A DNA stretch of 64,000 bases from Scalesia atractyloides. Its lineage: Eukaryota > Streptophyta > Magnoliopsida > Asterales > Asteraceae. Made by a program: the position numbers and the translations under genes. Each line of letters begins with the position of its first letter. Position 1 is the first letter of the stretch. Location: the NCBI GenBank assembly GCA_947069175.1, contig CAMTDV010000018.1, positions 43,474,869-43,538,868 on the forward strand, read 5' to 3'. The notes beneath the pieces are model-generated. The model made no database searches, was not told the DNA's origin, and worked only from the letters and a program-made list of their open reading frames with translations. This document shows positions 35,487-48,067 of this stretch, one piece after another.

Positions 35487-38372
35487 TATATATAAAAACA
35501 ACTGCGTTGGGGCCATTGAATTCAGAAAACTGCCGTAGGTGCCGTAAGCGAACCTAGGGCCAAAAAAATACTTATACATGATCCGTAGACTATAACATAG
35601 GATCAGGAATGCTTTATTGGGTAGAAAATGCATTAAACCAAGCAGCTTCCAGTTAGCGGAACGCCTTAATTTTAACACGCACTCTAAATTCAAACATGCG
35701 TTGTATCATCAGTTAAGCCCAAAAGACTTATATAATATTAATATAAGGTGTTTTGATTCATAACGTCTAAGTGTTCGAGCTTTTGTGTCAGTTGGGTTTG
35801 TTTTATTTTTCTACACAAAAGCGCCTATAAAAATGTTTCGTTTTACGAACTTTTACCACACCCGGGAGTGTTTAAGACCCGATAACGAACCCGTTTTTTA
35901 AAAACTTGCTTGGACTTATCATCTATAGTGAATAAAGGGCCTTTGACTAGTCAAAGGAGGACAAAAGTCCTCCCATCCTATCTGTTCACTACCACAAAAC
36001 CAAACCACACACACACACAACTTGATCATTCAATTTCTAGCCACATATTCTACCTACAACCTATTATATAAATCTCTACCCAGCCATTTTGGTCAGATTT
36101 TTGCACATACGAACTCAAGAACTAGGATTTTAGTAAGTTTTCTTCATGACTTCTTTATAAACTTTCATATACCAAAGTCTAGTCATTTTGATCCATACAA
36201 GGCCAAATCTATGGCCACGAATTCAGATTTTATACCATATTTTCGTCATACAAATTTTTACAAAGGATTTGGTTCAAAAAGGATGAGTTTTGGATAAAAA
36301 CAACACTTGTTCGACACTTTAATTGCCTAACTAAAAAGCATCGAAAAAGAACATTATAAGGGCTTGATTAATGAATACGAATACATGTGTTGTATATGTT
36401 ATGTAGGTACTATACCCAAAAAATCATTGCAAACGGATCCCAGAATCTAGGCCTAACGGACGATACGTGGAAAGGTATAATTTTTAGGCGAAAAACTAAA
36501 ACTATAGAAATTGTTTTAGCTACAGATTTTGACCTGATTTTTGTTTGGTCATACAATTTTAGGACATTGTGTAGGACAGTAGAAAAATGATCTCGGCAAA
36601 AATTGGGAATTTCGGACAAACGAGGAATATTTGGCGAATTTATTACATTTTAATACAATTAAATCGTGAAAATAGTTAGTTATTTCAATAAGTTCCGATT
36701 TTTTTCAAAATGATCACATATATTAGGCGTAAGCTTCATATAAAATTTGGCTTAACGGATAACCCGAGATACAGTTTTAAAATCACATGTTTTACGAGGT
36801 TTTCGGTATTTTAAAACCTGGTTTAGAAAAAGTTCGTGGACTTCAAATTTTTACTGGGACTTTATATGCATATTAAGAGTGTTCAGTAAACTTTTTGAAA
36901 TTTTTAGAGTTCGGATGGTCGGTTCGCCAAATCAAACGGTTTATATACGATATAAAACATATTTATTAAAATTAAGAAATAATGTTTAAAAATTATAAAA
37001 ATAATTTACCTGGAAAATTTATATCAGAAATTGTTTCTACGATAATTTTTGGAATCTTACAATTTACAAAATTATTTTTATAAAATTTCACGTTTAACTA
37101 TTGTTTTTAAATAATAATTGACAAATTTAAACGCGTAACAAACCCACCAAACTTTTTATACCACTCAGGTGTTATTTAGCAATAATTGTAAGGTTGGGAA
37201 TAAATCCCGACCCTTCCAGAATAAATTGGATTAAAACAGGTATATTACACTCTTATCCGGTAATAAACGGACTGTAAATACGGAAACGCTTATTTGGGCG
37301 ACCTAGACCTTCCAAACGCCCGAACTCCCTTAATATAAAACTAATCATTTTTCATATACTATAAAATGGTATACTTTGTTTAAGCATATCATTTCCCGAA
37401 TACCTCGAACAACCAACTTTGTACGGCACGGTAAACAGTGTCTGGCGTCCAAATCTGATTTCAAAATGCCGATTATGTCCAACTCCATGTTCTAATAACC
37501 CTAGTCAGTTCCTAGATAGTTAAACCGAGTCTAACCTAGCCTACAGACGTTAACCGTATGATACTGGTATTAGGTGTGGATTAGCAGACTTTGATAGCTT
37601 AGTACCTGTGCAATCAGTGAGTTTCACTAACCCTCTCTTTTTAATACATGTTTTACGGTTTTCATTGAGGGTTCATTTGATTATCATACTTGTGCACGTA
37701 GAAACTGTCTTGATGCTATTTATCTGAGTAGACACCTAACATGCTTAAATCCCCACACGAAAGTTGTACAATGCTGATGAATACTGCGGATAGTACTATT
37801 TGGCTCGACAAGCCTAGATCGCACTGAATACACGGCTGTATGCCTACTGCGCGAATATGCGATCGCACATATTCATAACGAGTTATGATGTGTTAGGCAT
37901 AACCACATGGGGTACTTGGTTATTGGTTGTGGTTGATATTGGCCATGGTGATTGGATACTAGTCTCGGCTTAACTTGTAACTCAGAGAAATTTTATCACA
38001 TGTGCAACAAAACATTTCGAATATATTTTGAAAACAAACAAACAAACAAACTTGTGGAACTCGCCAACTTTTGTTGATTTTTTTCAAAAATTAACCTTTC
38101 AGGTAACCAAGACACTGCGTGACGACCCCTTTTGTGTTAGCTGCTTGTGAAGTTGCTGTATGGTATTATGTGGATAGAAGCGTGCCGCGTAGCTAAATAA
38201 GACGGTTCACACCCGAAGTGTGTAACAATGATGTGTAATATTATTTTTGTAAAACAATGATGTAACTTATTGTTTAATTAATGTATAATAGAGTATCTTA
38301 TAACAATGAGCTCGACCCAGAGGTTTCCATTGTACCCTTTTTATTGTTTCCGCTGCTAGTCGGGGTGTGACA

Positions 38373-38511
38373 TTTTTTCCCTTCTTGTTAGTTTCAATCA
38401 GAGCAATAAATTAGAAATTCAATTTAACTTATTTAAGCACATTTAATTACGCAAATTTCAAACTATGATCCTTTTTTCTAATTTCTTATTTCTTTAATTT
38501 TTTTATCTTAA
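38373..38511. other. AT-rich spacer
   Basis: T-rich noncoding sequence; nothing recognised. Confidence 0.4.
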
Positions 38512-39340
38512 CTAGTATTAAGTAGCCCCGCGTTGCGGCGAGGGCATAAAATCATGTCAAATAGCATCAATCTGACACAACGGTCAACAACCACCAACGT
38601 TGAAGTTGTGGCGTGTCAAAGCGAAGTAATAGACCGAAGTGTAGAACATATAAAAAAAACTAACTAAGTCGATCCAGGACTCATGCGTTACAACGAACCT
38701 GTGAAATGAGAAAAAAATATACGTAAAAACATTCAACAACACATGGACGTTGCGCCATGTTAACTCGAAAAACTATGAACGACACGCAAAAACGTTGAAT
38801 TACACACGCACGGTACACTGTGTTAACTCACAAAATATAGTACGAAACATAAAACGAAAATTTGATAAGGATGAAAAGTATAAGGGAGAAAAATTGAAAG
38901 TAAAAAAATGTGAGTTTAAATTACAAAAGATAAAAAGTTTTGCACTAAAAGAATAAAAATCATTTTTGTGAGGTTAAAATTGCAAGAAATCGAAAGATAG
39001 AGCATATAAAAAAACAAAGTCAATCATTGACTCACACGTTGCGACAAACCTATGAAATTCAAAACAATAGACGTAAAATCTTGAGCGACCCATGGACGTG
39101 ACGCCGTATTATCTCGCAAAATTATGAACGAAACGTAAAAACGTTGAGCCACACACACGTCGGTTGCTCCGTTGTAACTCGTAAAATTTAGTACGAAACG
39201 TAAAACAAAAACATGTGAAAGATGAAAAGTATAGGGGACCAGAGTTAAATATATAAAAGTTGAGGTTAAATTATAAAAGAAATTCAATTTTGTGAAGTTA
39301 AATTGTTAAAAATTCAAATATTTGGGTTAAAAGTAAAATT
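38512..39340 (-). mobile_element. Helitron-like 3' end with internal tandem repeats
   Basis: On the minus strand a GC-rich imperfect hairpin (38524-38544) is followed about 9 bases later by CTAG and a T, the usual 3' end of a plant Helitron. Inside lie two diverged ~360 bp tandem units (about 38630-38990 and 38991-39340) sharing CATATAAAAAAA, CATGGACGT and AGTACGAAACGTAAAAC-type blocks. The 5' TC end was not located. Non-autonomous. Confidence 0.5.
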
Positions 39341-40339
39341 TCCAATTATTTTTGAAAACAACCCAAAGCATATATTACAACACCCTCATGCATACATATA
39401 TTACTAATTTATAATATGTAAATAACTATATGAGGTTGATCATTTATTTTTCATACTATAGTTTTTGATAAGAGGTTCCAACGTTATAAATACATCTCTT
39501 TTATTTGATCAATTACATTATTTTATTATATTTTCACCTAAACCTGCCAAATGAAAAACCCTACTAAAGTAATATATTTTATCACAACATTGATGCATGT
39601 ATGATATAAATAATATTTAATTAATGAAGTGTGTCTAAAATGCGCTCATCAGTGATGAAAAATCGATTTTTATTACGTCAAACTAACTATAAGGTAAAAC
39701 TTCACCTTTTATTCATGAACAACTAACACTTCTTTTTGAACTTTTTACAATGATTTTCAACTATTTTTCATTGTATTTTCGTTTTTTTAATTCACACATA
39801 ACTAACTACACGAGAAATACTTACAAACAAAAGCAACCTAAAACCGATTTTTCATCACTCGGGTTAAAATAAATGGTTTAATAGGTCAAGGGCTAAATGG
39901 GTTGGTCAAACAAAGGTTTAGGCTCAAATTGACGACTACGAAATTTTGGTAAGGTTGATATAAATGGTGTAAAAATAAAAAGAATGGTTATCCTAATGCC
40001 TTAATCATTGTTGTACTCGTAATACGCATATGTTCTTAAACTCGTTAAATGTTATAAGTTCTACAATACGTGTAATAATGGCACACTCAACAAAGAAACA
40101 TATATATGTAGCATGTATAAATGGCCCAAACTCTCACATGGAAAGGGTATGGTATGCGATGTGCACAACATACTAACTTCTTAGACGGAGTATTCCCAAA
40201 TAACCACCCACATTTTTCTTATAAAAACTTTTGTTGGATACCTATCATGACTTGACCATGACAAAGACCATATGGTTTGTGCAATCCCTAGTTGACTTTG
40301 CTAGTCGTGCTTTTTAGAACGCTTTTAAGAGGACATTTT
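39341..40339. other. AT-rich intergenic sequence
   Basis: No frame over 60 codons, no LTR end and no repeat recognised. Confidence 0.4.
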
Positions 40340-41197
40340 TGAGAATTTACCCCATCCTCACACTTGAGGTTAATATTGTCCTCAATATGTAGTATTTAAA
40401 TGGAAGGAGTAAAAATATTAACTTTTCTCCCCATCCCCACACTTAGGTCAACATTGTCCACAATGTGTAGTGTTTTAGACGGGGGCTTTCAAAGCAAAAG
40501 GAATGTGACAGCCTTTTCCCCCAAAATTTCATCCCGACCAAAATTGTACAATTACACTCCACTTATTTACTAACTATATAATTAAATTTAAATACAAGAA
40601 ATGTATGCACCTAGTTTTGCTCATTCTTCATGCGATCCTCGTTCTTTAATGCAAATGGTCATCCAAAACGAACACGAAAGTACCTACAATTCTCAACTCG
40701 TGTAGAAACAAGCTTTTCACAATAATAAAAACTCGTTACTTTGTTCATTTTACCATTTGTTGAAATACTTACCAGGTGATCTTTTATTAACTTTGAATAG
40801 TGGAAAAAAATAATTTACAACAACAACCTAACTCAATTCCGTAGGAATCACGGCTGCATTTGGTGTATGCAATCACGCCCTTTAAAACTTCTGATAGCTC
40901 GGGAGGATGAGGTAGGATCTCGTGAGGCTTGTATAGGGAACACACCAGCAAAGTTCATTTAAACTAAAGAAACGAAAAAAACGAATAAAATACAAATAGA
41001 CAACAATCATACCTGATTTGCCTATGCTCTAAGTGAACATTTTCCTACCAAGTTACCAATGTACACTCGGTGATTAGCGTATTGAATCACTCTCTCTTTC
41101 TTTTATTCGACATATATGTTAATAACCTTAGGACCGCTTCTTAACAAATTGTGCAATATCTTGCAACACCACCTTTTGAATCCTTATCCCTGAACCA

Positions 41198-41905
41198 TTA
41201 TCCCCAAATTTGTTGGTTGGAGTAATATTTTAAGCGAGAAGGGTAGGGATACACTTGGGTTTGTTTCGAATCTGACTCCTCAGCATGTGTTATGTCTTCA
41301 ATTTGGTTTAAACATTCACTTTCTTGCTCTGAAGAATCCATAACCTCTTCCACCACATTATCATCATTCATGGTACCATTAGCCAACATTTCTTTGTCTC
41401 GTCTAAATTGGGCCACCTCCTCAGTTAGTTAACCAACCTGAATAACCAAAGCCTCAAATGATTTATCTCTTAGCTTGTCTTTCTTTTTCATTTCCACCAT
41501 CATGTCTATGATTGCATCAAGCTTTGAGGTTACTGAATCTTAAGGCTCCTCATATTTCAGCTGAGGGTATTCATGATAGTAGTCGTCATACTCCTCCCGG
41601 TAACTTGAGAAATGTGGCATCTCTTGTTCATGATTGTTGTAATCCCACTCTTGCTCATAATGGTAATCCGTATCTGGATAGTAATATTCTTGATAATTCG
41701 GTGGTGGAGGCGGTTCAAAGTTGGGATAATAGAAGGGCATCCCTTCATCATCATAACATACCATCACATATCCTTTTATCGGCCTGTATTAAGAGCAATA
41801 CTTCACACGATTTCCTTATTTTACTTCAAACATCAGACAATCCTCAAACTAGTGACGGTAGCTCCCACAACATATACATAGGTCATAATCTACCCAATTC
41901 TTGGT
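41198..41905 (-). pseudogene. gag: Athila-like gag fragment
   Basis: One minus-strand frame with a CCHC knuckle (CICCGSYRH.FEDC, one stop inside), then a Tyr/Asp/Glu/Pro-rich stretch (MPFYYPNFEPPPPP, EYYYPDTDYHYEQE), a Lys-rich coiled-coil segment and an acidic end. Stops lie near 41851, 41540 and 41430. The N-terminal capsid domain is missing. Confidence 0.6.
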
Positions 41906-42073
41906 GAAATAAGGTGCTTGCAAAACATATACCTGTATAGACAAAAATCGACTACCCAAAGTAAAATCAAATAGATAAAAGAAAGCAAACTAAAATTAAA
42001 ATTAAAAAGATTTTTTTATTTAAAACGACTCAATATAAACAAATCGAACAGGCAATGCAATACTAAGAGCACT

Positions 42074-42097
42074 AGCTCCCTAGAAACGGCGTCAAAA
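42074..42097 (-). promoter_or_regulatory. tRNA-Asp-type primer-binding site
   Basis: The minus strand reads TGACGCCGTTTCTAGGGA, matching 14 of 18 bases of the tRNA-Asp complement TGGCGCCGTTGCCGGGGA used by Athila/Tat elements. Confidence 0.65.
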
Positions 42098-42099
42098 TT

Positions 42100-43288
42100 T
42101 GATCGGAGTGTCGCGCTCCGGTCAAAGACAATATTTATAGGTCCTAATTACCCTAAACAAATAGTTAGTGGCAGTCAGGGTGTCAAACCACGAAGAGTTT
42201 GTGGTCTTTGTCAGGATTGACGTAGTTACATATTTTAAAACAATTTATGAAGCTTGCTAATGAATTTTATGTGGTTGGTTGTTTGTTTGGTTTTTGAAAG
42301 AATGCCGGATTAAACCAATAAATTTTACTATTAACTAGAAAAACGATTGTGTGATTATGAAAACAAGAACTCAATTACTTGATTGAAAACCATAAGTTGG
42401 AACAAGGTTCCCACTCGGTTCCAAATTGCAAGACCTAGGGTTCCTACATGTTTTAAACATAATTTAGTTGCACTTGATTATTAACAGGTTTAGTGTTATG
42501 TGGCTTAGGTGCCAATAGCTATCAACATTACAGAAACCAGACAAAAATGCACTTTGTTACCAAGAACATGTAAACCCTAACCTATAGTATAGTATAATTG
42601 CACATATTCGTTTCGTAAAGTCAAATTTCATAACTCACTCGACAATTCATGAATTCAATACAGATGCAAGACAATTACTATAAGCTTCAAATGTTTAAAC
42701 ACACTTAGTCACAAATTAAAACCAAAACAATTGTTCAAACCCGAGAAATCTTACAAAATCTACACCAGGGTGAAACTTGAGAGGATTAGCCTCTCATGGT
42801 GAGTGGAACTCGAACATCAGATGATGAACGTGAAGGATGGAACATGATCTTGATCTTTAGTCTTGGAATGGTTGATAGAGAATTAGGGTTTGGATGGTGG
42901 TGTGATGATTGGTGATGATGAGGATGGTGATGGTATGGATTGGTGTGGATCAATGATGTGATGAAAATGGATTGAGAGAGTTTTTCAAAAAGGTTTTCGT
43001 GTGAGATGTGTAACTCTCCAATCATTCAAAAACATGATATATTATCCAAAATCCCGGTAAAAACAAGTCAAATGGGGAATTCGTCGTAAAAAATCACATC
43101 GTCGCGTTGGTGACGTGAAAAACTGGCGGCATCGATGCAGCCATTAGATCTACGGCTAATCAGTCTGTCTACGCGATTTTCTGCCAACGCAGGCTGCATC
43201 GACGAAGTGGCCTTTGGCTGTCGCCGACATGGTGAGCTGGTTTCTTCGCTCGTTTTTCTCACTTGGTTATCCTAGCCTCATCCCAATG
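42100..43288 (-). mobile_element. LTR of Athila-like K, first part
   Basis: Begins TGATCGGAGTGTCGCG next to the primer site. It resumes after solo LTR G at 45563; the far end is not identified. No gene. Confidence 0.5.
43284..43288. repeat. TSD of solo LTR G, left
   Basis: CAATG; repeated at 45558-45562. Confidence 0.9.
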
Positions 43289-43719
43289 TGTAACAACTCC
43301 AAATTTCCGTTGTTATTTATTTCCAAGTATTTCCGTTGTATCTATCTTTTATACTCCGAAGATTCGACTTATAAGAAAGTTATGTTAATAAAATTATGTC
43401 CATTTACATCTATATCGCATTTAATCGCTTATTAATCGCTAATTCAAATGCAATCACAAGTAACTATGTTACTTAAATAGCCAAGTGTGTTATTATTTAA
43501 TAAACACTTGTGCCATCGCATTGCTTATCTCATCGCATCGCAAAACGCAGTTAATTATGTGGAAATATGTTTTATGTGTGTTATATTTGTTTATGTTATG
43601 GTGATAATCGCTATCGCAACGCTCTCACATGCACGAATCGCTAAATCGCACTATTATATCAAATACAACACTTAATATAACTATCTAATACGAAATAACC
43701 AAACAAAACTTGGCCATTA

Positions 43720-43875
43720 GGTCAAATTCGGCCGAACTTATATAACACAAGTTCGCCCGAACTTGTCTAGGCCATCAGAATCCTCCAAACACATCAAGTC
43801 CGCCCGGACTTGATCTCAAAAAGCAAGAAACATACAAGTTCGCCCGAACTTGATACAAGTTCGCCCGAACTTGAT
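43720..43875. repeat. Palindrome cluster 1 in LTR G
   Basis: Five copies, including perfect ones at 43748-43765, 43835-43852 and 43856-43873 and a compensated variant (AAGTCCG..CGGACTT) near 43795. In the variant both arms changed together, keeping the dyad. Confidence 0.85.
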
Positions 43876-43901
43876 GTCTGCTCATCCCATTTCACCTCCA
43901 C

Positions 43902-43910
43902 CTATAAATA
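43902..43910 (+). promoter_or_regulatory. LTR G TATA box
   Basis: CTATAAATA about 30 bp after palindrome cluster 1. Confidence 0.6.
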
Positions 43911-44490
43911 CTCAGCTCCATTCTCCATTTGAGCTTGTTGAAAGTTCACCCGGAGCTCCCCAAAACTGAAACCCTTGTTTTCTAAGTAAGATTCAACTCG
44001 TTTTCAACTACAACAACGTTCAACAACGTTTTACAACGATTTTGACACAAGGCATTGCCTTCGTTTTCATCAAATCTCATATGTTTACGAAAATATTCAT
44101 CTTTTTCGATTAAACTTCTGTTTTTCACTCAGATCTACTCTTAGATCTGAGTAAAACCTTTTAAAACATCGATTTTCACACAATATTCGGACTAATGACG
44201 TATGTTTCGTTCACTTTGAAGTGGAACGAGGCGTTGTCAAACAAGATCTCAGATCCGGAAGCACAAGGACGAAAATTGTCACTTTACACAAGCTGGACTA
44301 ACCCGTACGAACCTTCAAGTTCGCCCGGATTAGCACGAGTTTCTGTAAAATGGCTAAACTCGCTCCAAAAGACCTCTCCAGCCTAAGTTTTACTCAGTGA
44401 CTTAAGGTTGGAGGGATGGACACCCAATTTCCTCAGCAAACGACGCAAAAAACGCATGAATTGGATGCCAAAACAGTCTTCGCTAGGAAG

Positions 44491-44710
44491 ACATCAAGTT
44501 CGCTCGAACTTGTCACCAGATTGGTGACCAAGTTCGCCCGAACTTGATCAAATTGGACAACAAACATACAAGTTCGCTCGAACTTGTACTGATTCCAAGG
44601 AATCAGGACAAGTTCGCCCGGACTTGTACTCCCTTCATAACTAACACACAAGTTCGCCCGACTTGTGCTCCAATCAAGAGAAATGGCACAAGTTCACCCG
44701 AACTTGTCTG
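44491..44710. repeat. Palindrome cluster 2 in LTR G
   Basis: Six copies spaced ~35-42 bp in the predicted transcribed part of the LTR; an isolated half copy lies at ~44318. Confidence 0.85.
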
Positions 44711-45557
44711 CTGATCTCTCAAACTGTTAACCGTTTTAGCAATTCGGAAGACTGATGCACTTCTGTTCGCTTACATGCTGATCCGGCACTCTCCGCAACT
44801 CCTCTCAGATCCCGTCTCATCTCCCAAAACACACCAACTGTGAGTATACTTGAACCCTCTTACGCTTAAACGCACTTTTGGGTGTCACATATGTTCGTAT
44901 ATCAAAACACATCACACAACTCTCAAACGCTTATTCGCAACCCGTTGTTACATGATTATATGTGAAATCTGTTGAATTGTATGTATTGCTAGATTGCTTG
45001 TACGCCACCCTTAACATGATAGTATACTAGAGGTTGACCCGCCACCTGGAGGCCCGGGGTTGTTAAGGCTCACATTTTTATTTCGCATTTATTTTTTCTT
45101 TTAGGATGTGAATGTTTGTTCACATGCCTTGTTCAATCACGGTTTGTTGGTTTGCATGAATCTAAGTAGTTACATCATCACTTCTATTACATATGTCATG
45201 CGGTGTATGCTAAACGCTTTTATATTTATTATGTACGCAAACCTGTATGCTTACCCTTACTTAATTGTATTGACCTTTTATTTTAACATATGTGGCAGGT
45301 TGAGGATATTGCTTTGGACGCTTAGATTTAGGTTTTTGCTTTAGAAACGCATTGTAATAAATAGAGAATATTAAACTAGAATTTGTGTTATGAGAATCTT
45401 GATATTTCGTAATGTTATTTGAGGATTATATGTTAATAGTATGGGATATTGACGTTTAAATATTGTCGCTTAAATAGTGTTATGGAATTTCTCATGAGAC
45501 AATCTGCTTCGCTTAGTGTCGTGCTCTGATGATTCCGCCATCGGTTGGGGTGTGACA

Positions 45558-45562
45558 CAATG
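45558..45562. repeat. TSD of solo LTR G, right
   Basis: CAATG, identical to 43284-43288. Confidence 0.9.
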
Positions 45563-46179
45563 TCCCATAAAGCCTCCAGAATACTCCATAAACTCCGTCA
45601 GACTTGCAAAACACAAATAACATCCAAGTAGATCATTCGAAACTCAAATTTGTGTAAAAACACAAACTTAGATACATGAATAGTTATGTTTATTGTGGTA
45701 TTGATTGGAATTGTTGTGGTATTGATTGGAATTGTTGGTTGCTGTTGGTTGCTGTTTTATTTTATTGTTGTGGTATTGATTGGAATTGTTATGTTTATTG
45801 TGGAGGCGCCTCATTAAGACATTATTTGCATGTCAACCATTTTTTTTATAAAATAATAAAAAACAAATCATTTTATTTAAATAAAGATTTATGCACCAAC
45901 TTATGTTGACCCAAAACTATTTTAAACATGATACATGTGAACAGGTTTGATGTGATGAGGATGATGATATATACTACGTGCCTTAGTTGATTAAACGTGA
46001 TTTATTTAGATTTTATGTCTTTAGATTTGTTTTGAAGTTGTACGAATTATTTGGATTTCTATTTGACAATTTGATATCTTTAAATCTTGATAATAAATAT
46101 TAAACTTTAATAAATGTTATAAACTTTGAACAATCATCATGCCTCGGTCACCAAATCCGTTGCGAGTCGGGGTGTGACA
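45563..46179 (+). mobile_element. 3' part of gypsy LTR J
   Basis: Ends GAGTCGGGGTGTGACA (46179), directly followed by a primer site. The last ~300 bp resemble the end of LTR H (GTTGACCCAAAA, then ACATGATACA.GTGAACAGG). The first ~100 bp may be the end of the Athila-like LTR, so the 5' boundary of J is unclear. GGTATTGATTGGAATTGTT repeats lie near 45695-45790. Confidence 0.6.
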
Positions 46180-46182
46180 AAT

Positions 46183-46195
46183 TGGTATCAGAGCC
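46183..46195 (+). promoter_or_regulatory. Primer-binding site, gypsy J
   Basis: TGGTATCAGAGCC, three bases after the LTR end. Confidence 0.88.
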
Positions 46196-47585
46196 AATGA
46201 CTATAGGGATTTAAGTTAGGTAATTATACCCTTAGACCTAGACTATAATTGCATTAGGTGCCTTATGTGCAAAATATTTATTTTGTTCTAGCTTATAATT
46301 AACATTTAAATTCCATATGTTTTAAATTCCTAAAATCACACACATATGCATGTGAGCACCTTAATTGTGATATATGCTAAATGCTATGTGCCATACATGA
46401 TATTATATGAAATACTACTATTATTAAGTTTATTTAATGTCACACCTGCACACACACACTATACTTATCCCATTCCATTTGCAATATTATAAGTTTCGCA
46501 ATCAATTACATTTTTTCAATACATTTAAGTTATTCTTGAATTTATTTCATTTTGAGTTTCGATTTTCATTTAAATTTTTCCATCTCGTTACACTGAGTTT
46601 CTGTGATAGATATGTTGTAACCAGAAGGGTCAAGTACCGGTAGTCGTGACGTCCTGTCTAGGCCGACATTCGTATAAATCCGAATCATATGACGGACCAG
46701 TTTTGTGACATATGTGCTTTCTAATCTTTGTATTGTATCCTACAATATTATATAAAATTTTGTGTTGCATTTTATGAGTTTTGTATATTTACTTATGACA
46801 TTTGTGTATTTTTAATCCTTGTTCAAATCCGATCCTTTAAACATTTCCTGGAAGTGTAATCGCAAAGCGAAATCAGTTAAACACAACGTATAGTCTGGAA
46901 TAGTGACATAAGCTAAACATACCCTAAATATCCCTTACATAACTTAGAAATAAGTTTTGAAGGGTTTGGTATGTCAAAAACAAGCTTATTTGATCATAGT
47001 GGCTATTTACGACAAACTTTGAAATTCTGTCGATTCTTGTAGCGGCGCACACTCCGGAACAAGTTTACAAGCTTAACATACCTTAAATAACCCTAACATG
47101 ACTTAGAAATAAGTTTTGAAAGGTTCGGTATACAAAAAACATGTTTATTCAGCTCTAGGGGCTATTTTGCAAAATCTGCGAAACTATGCAAATTCGCGTA
47201 TTTCGCTATCCGGAGCATGTTCGGACATCCAAAAATTTTTCTATTCATCAAAATATCACATTTTAGTGATTGGAATACAAAAATGCCATTCGTTACACAT
47301 TTACGGTCATTTGCGCGTTCGTTACGATTTTCGTCATAATTAACCAAAAACCGCAACCGTACAATCGAACGAGCCGACATCCGAAACATTTCTAAGCATT
47401 TTTCAAGTTCCCTATGCTTTCTCATCCTTGTGAAGCTTGAAAATGAGGTTAACGGGTGTTAGAAGTGCCTAAACGCGACAAATCAAGTTTAGGGGCCTGT
47501 TCTGCCATTTTGAGAAACTTGGTCTCTGCAGGGGTGCTTACGGACCGTAAGCATGGACCCCCATATGGTCCGTAAGAAGTGCCCA
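46196..47585 (+). mobile_element. Noncoding leader of gypsy J
   Basis: About 1.4 kb without a gag frame, cut off by Copia C. It contains a duplicated ~160 bp block (about 46905-47060 and 47065-47215; ACTTAGAAATAAGTTTTGAA in both) and a 17-bp palindrome, GCTTACGGACCGTAAGC, near 47537. Confidence 0.6.
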
Positions 47586-48052
47586 TGTTGGTGCACCTAG
47601 TGTTTATCACTTGTCGAATAGGCTAGATAGAGCGTGTGTTGAATATTGTATAGGTAAGAATCAAACACACGACGAAATACGGAGATTTCAGTGTAAAAGG
47701 GATCAAGTTCGCTCGAAATTGATGTGCCTTTAGTCAAGTTCGCCCGAACTTGTCCTGTGAAGGACAAGTTCAACCGAACTTGACTATAGCACATCCGGCC
47801 GAACTTAGCTCCCTATATATATGTGTGTGTTCATTTGTCATTTAAGTTTTTGGCATCCCTACGGGGAGGTGCTGCCGGATTCTCTCCAGGAACTCCGGCA
47901 GTTGTACTTATAAAGATGTATACTCTTTCGGTATGAATGAAGACTTCCGCTGCATTCTACTTCTACTCCTTTCTGTAATAACATTCTATCGAAACTCTTA
48001 TATACGTTTATCCACTAACTTCCGTCTAGAACCGCCTGATCACGGACCTTCA
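47586..48052 (+). mobile_element. 5' LTR of Copia C (467 bp)
   Basis: TGTTGGTGCACC to CCTTCA, followed by the primer site. Four palindrome copies (47700-47806) lie just upstream of CTATATATAT (47813-47822). The rest of the element lies beyond the D1/D2 nest and the window. Confidence 0.85.
47813..47822 (+). promoter_or_regulatory. Copia C LTR TATA box
   Basis: CTATATATAT directly after the palindrome cluster; same arrangement as in A, B and G. Confidence 0.55.
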
Positions 48053-48054
48053 AT

Positions 48055-48067
48055 TGGTATCAGAGCT
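48055..48067 (+). promoter_or_regulatory. Primer-binding site, Copia C
   Basis: TGGTATCAGAGCT two bases after the LTR, complementary to initiator tRNA-Met. Confidence 0.9.

Larger units (their letters stand above)
28348..38372 (+). mobile_element. Solo LTR I split by Copia B
   Basis: Starts TGTGACACTCGCC (28348) and ends TCGGGGTGTGACA (38372). Without Copia B and its 5-bp duplication it is about 3.07 kb. Flanks TTTCT and TTTTT differ at one base, an imperfect TSD. No primer site follows, so it is a solo LTR. No coding frame in 28348-28536 or 35492-38372. Orientation taken from the 3' end shared with J. Confidence 0.65.
40340..43288 (-). mobile_element. Athila-like gypsy remnant K
   Basis: Minus-strand remnant with a tRNA-Asp-type primer site (42074-42097), a gag fragment and an LTR beginning near 42100. 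The body is heavily deleted: only ~170 bp separate the primer site from the gag zinc knuckle and no pol is seen. 40355-40475 has two copies of a CCCACACTTAGGT-type / CATTGTCCNCAATG segment, a feature I associate with Athila-type elements. LTR G splits the LTR at 43288. Confidence 0.6.
43289..45557 (+). mobile_element. Solo LTR G with palindromic 18-mers (2269 bp)
   Basis: TGTAACAACTCC to GGGTGTGACA with perfect CAATG duplications and no internal region. The gypsy type is inferred from the GGGGTGTGACA end shared with H, I and J, and from its length. Palindromes of the CC-centred form (CAAGTTCGCCCGAACTTG) lie in two clusters: 43720-43875, upstream of TATA, and 44491-44710, downstream. No coding frame. 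Confidence 0.88.

Noticed and set aside
43748..43765. Palindrome as a heat-shock element
   Set aside because: Heat-shock elements need TTCnnGAA spacing; here it is TTCnnnnGAA.
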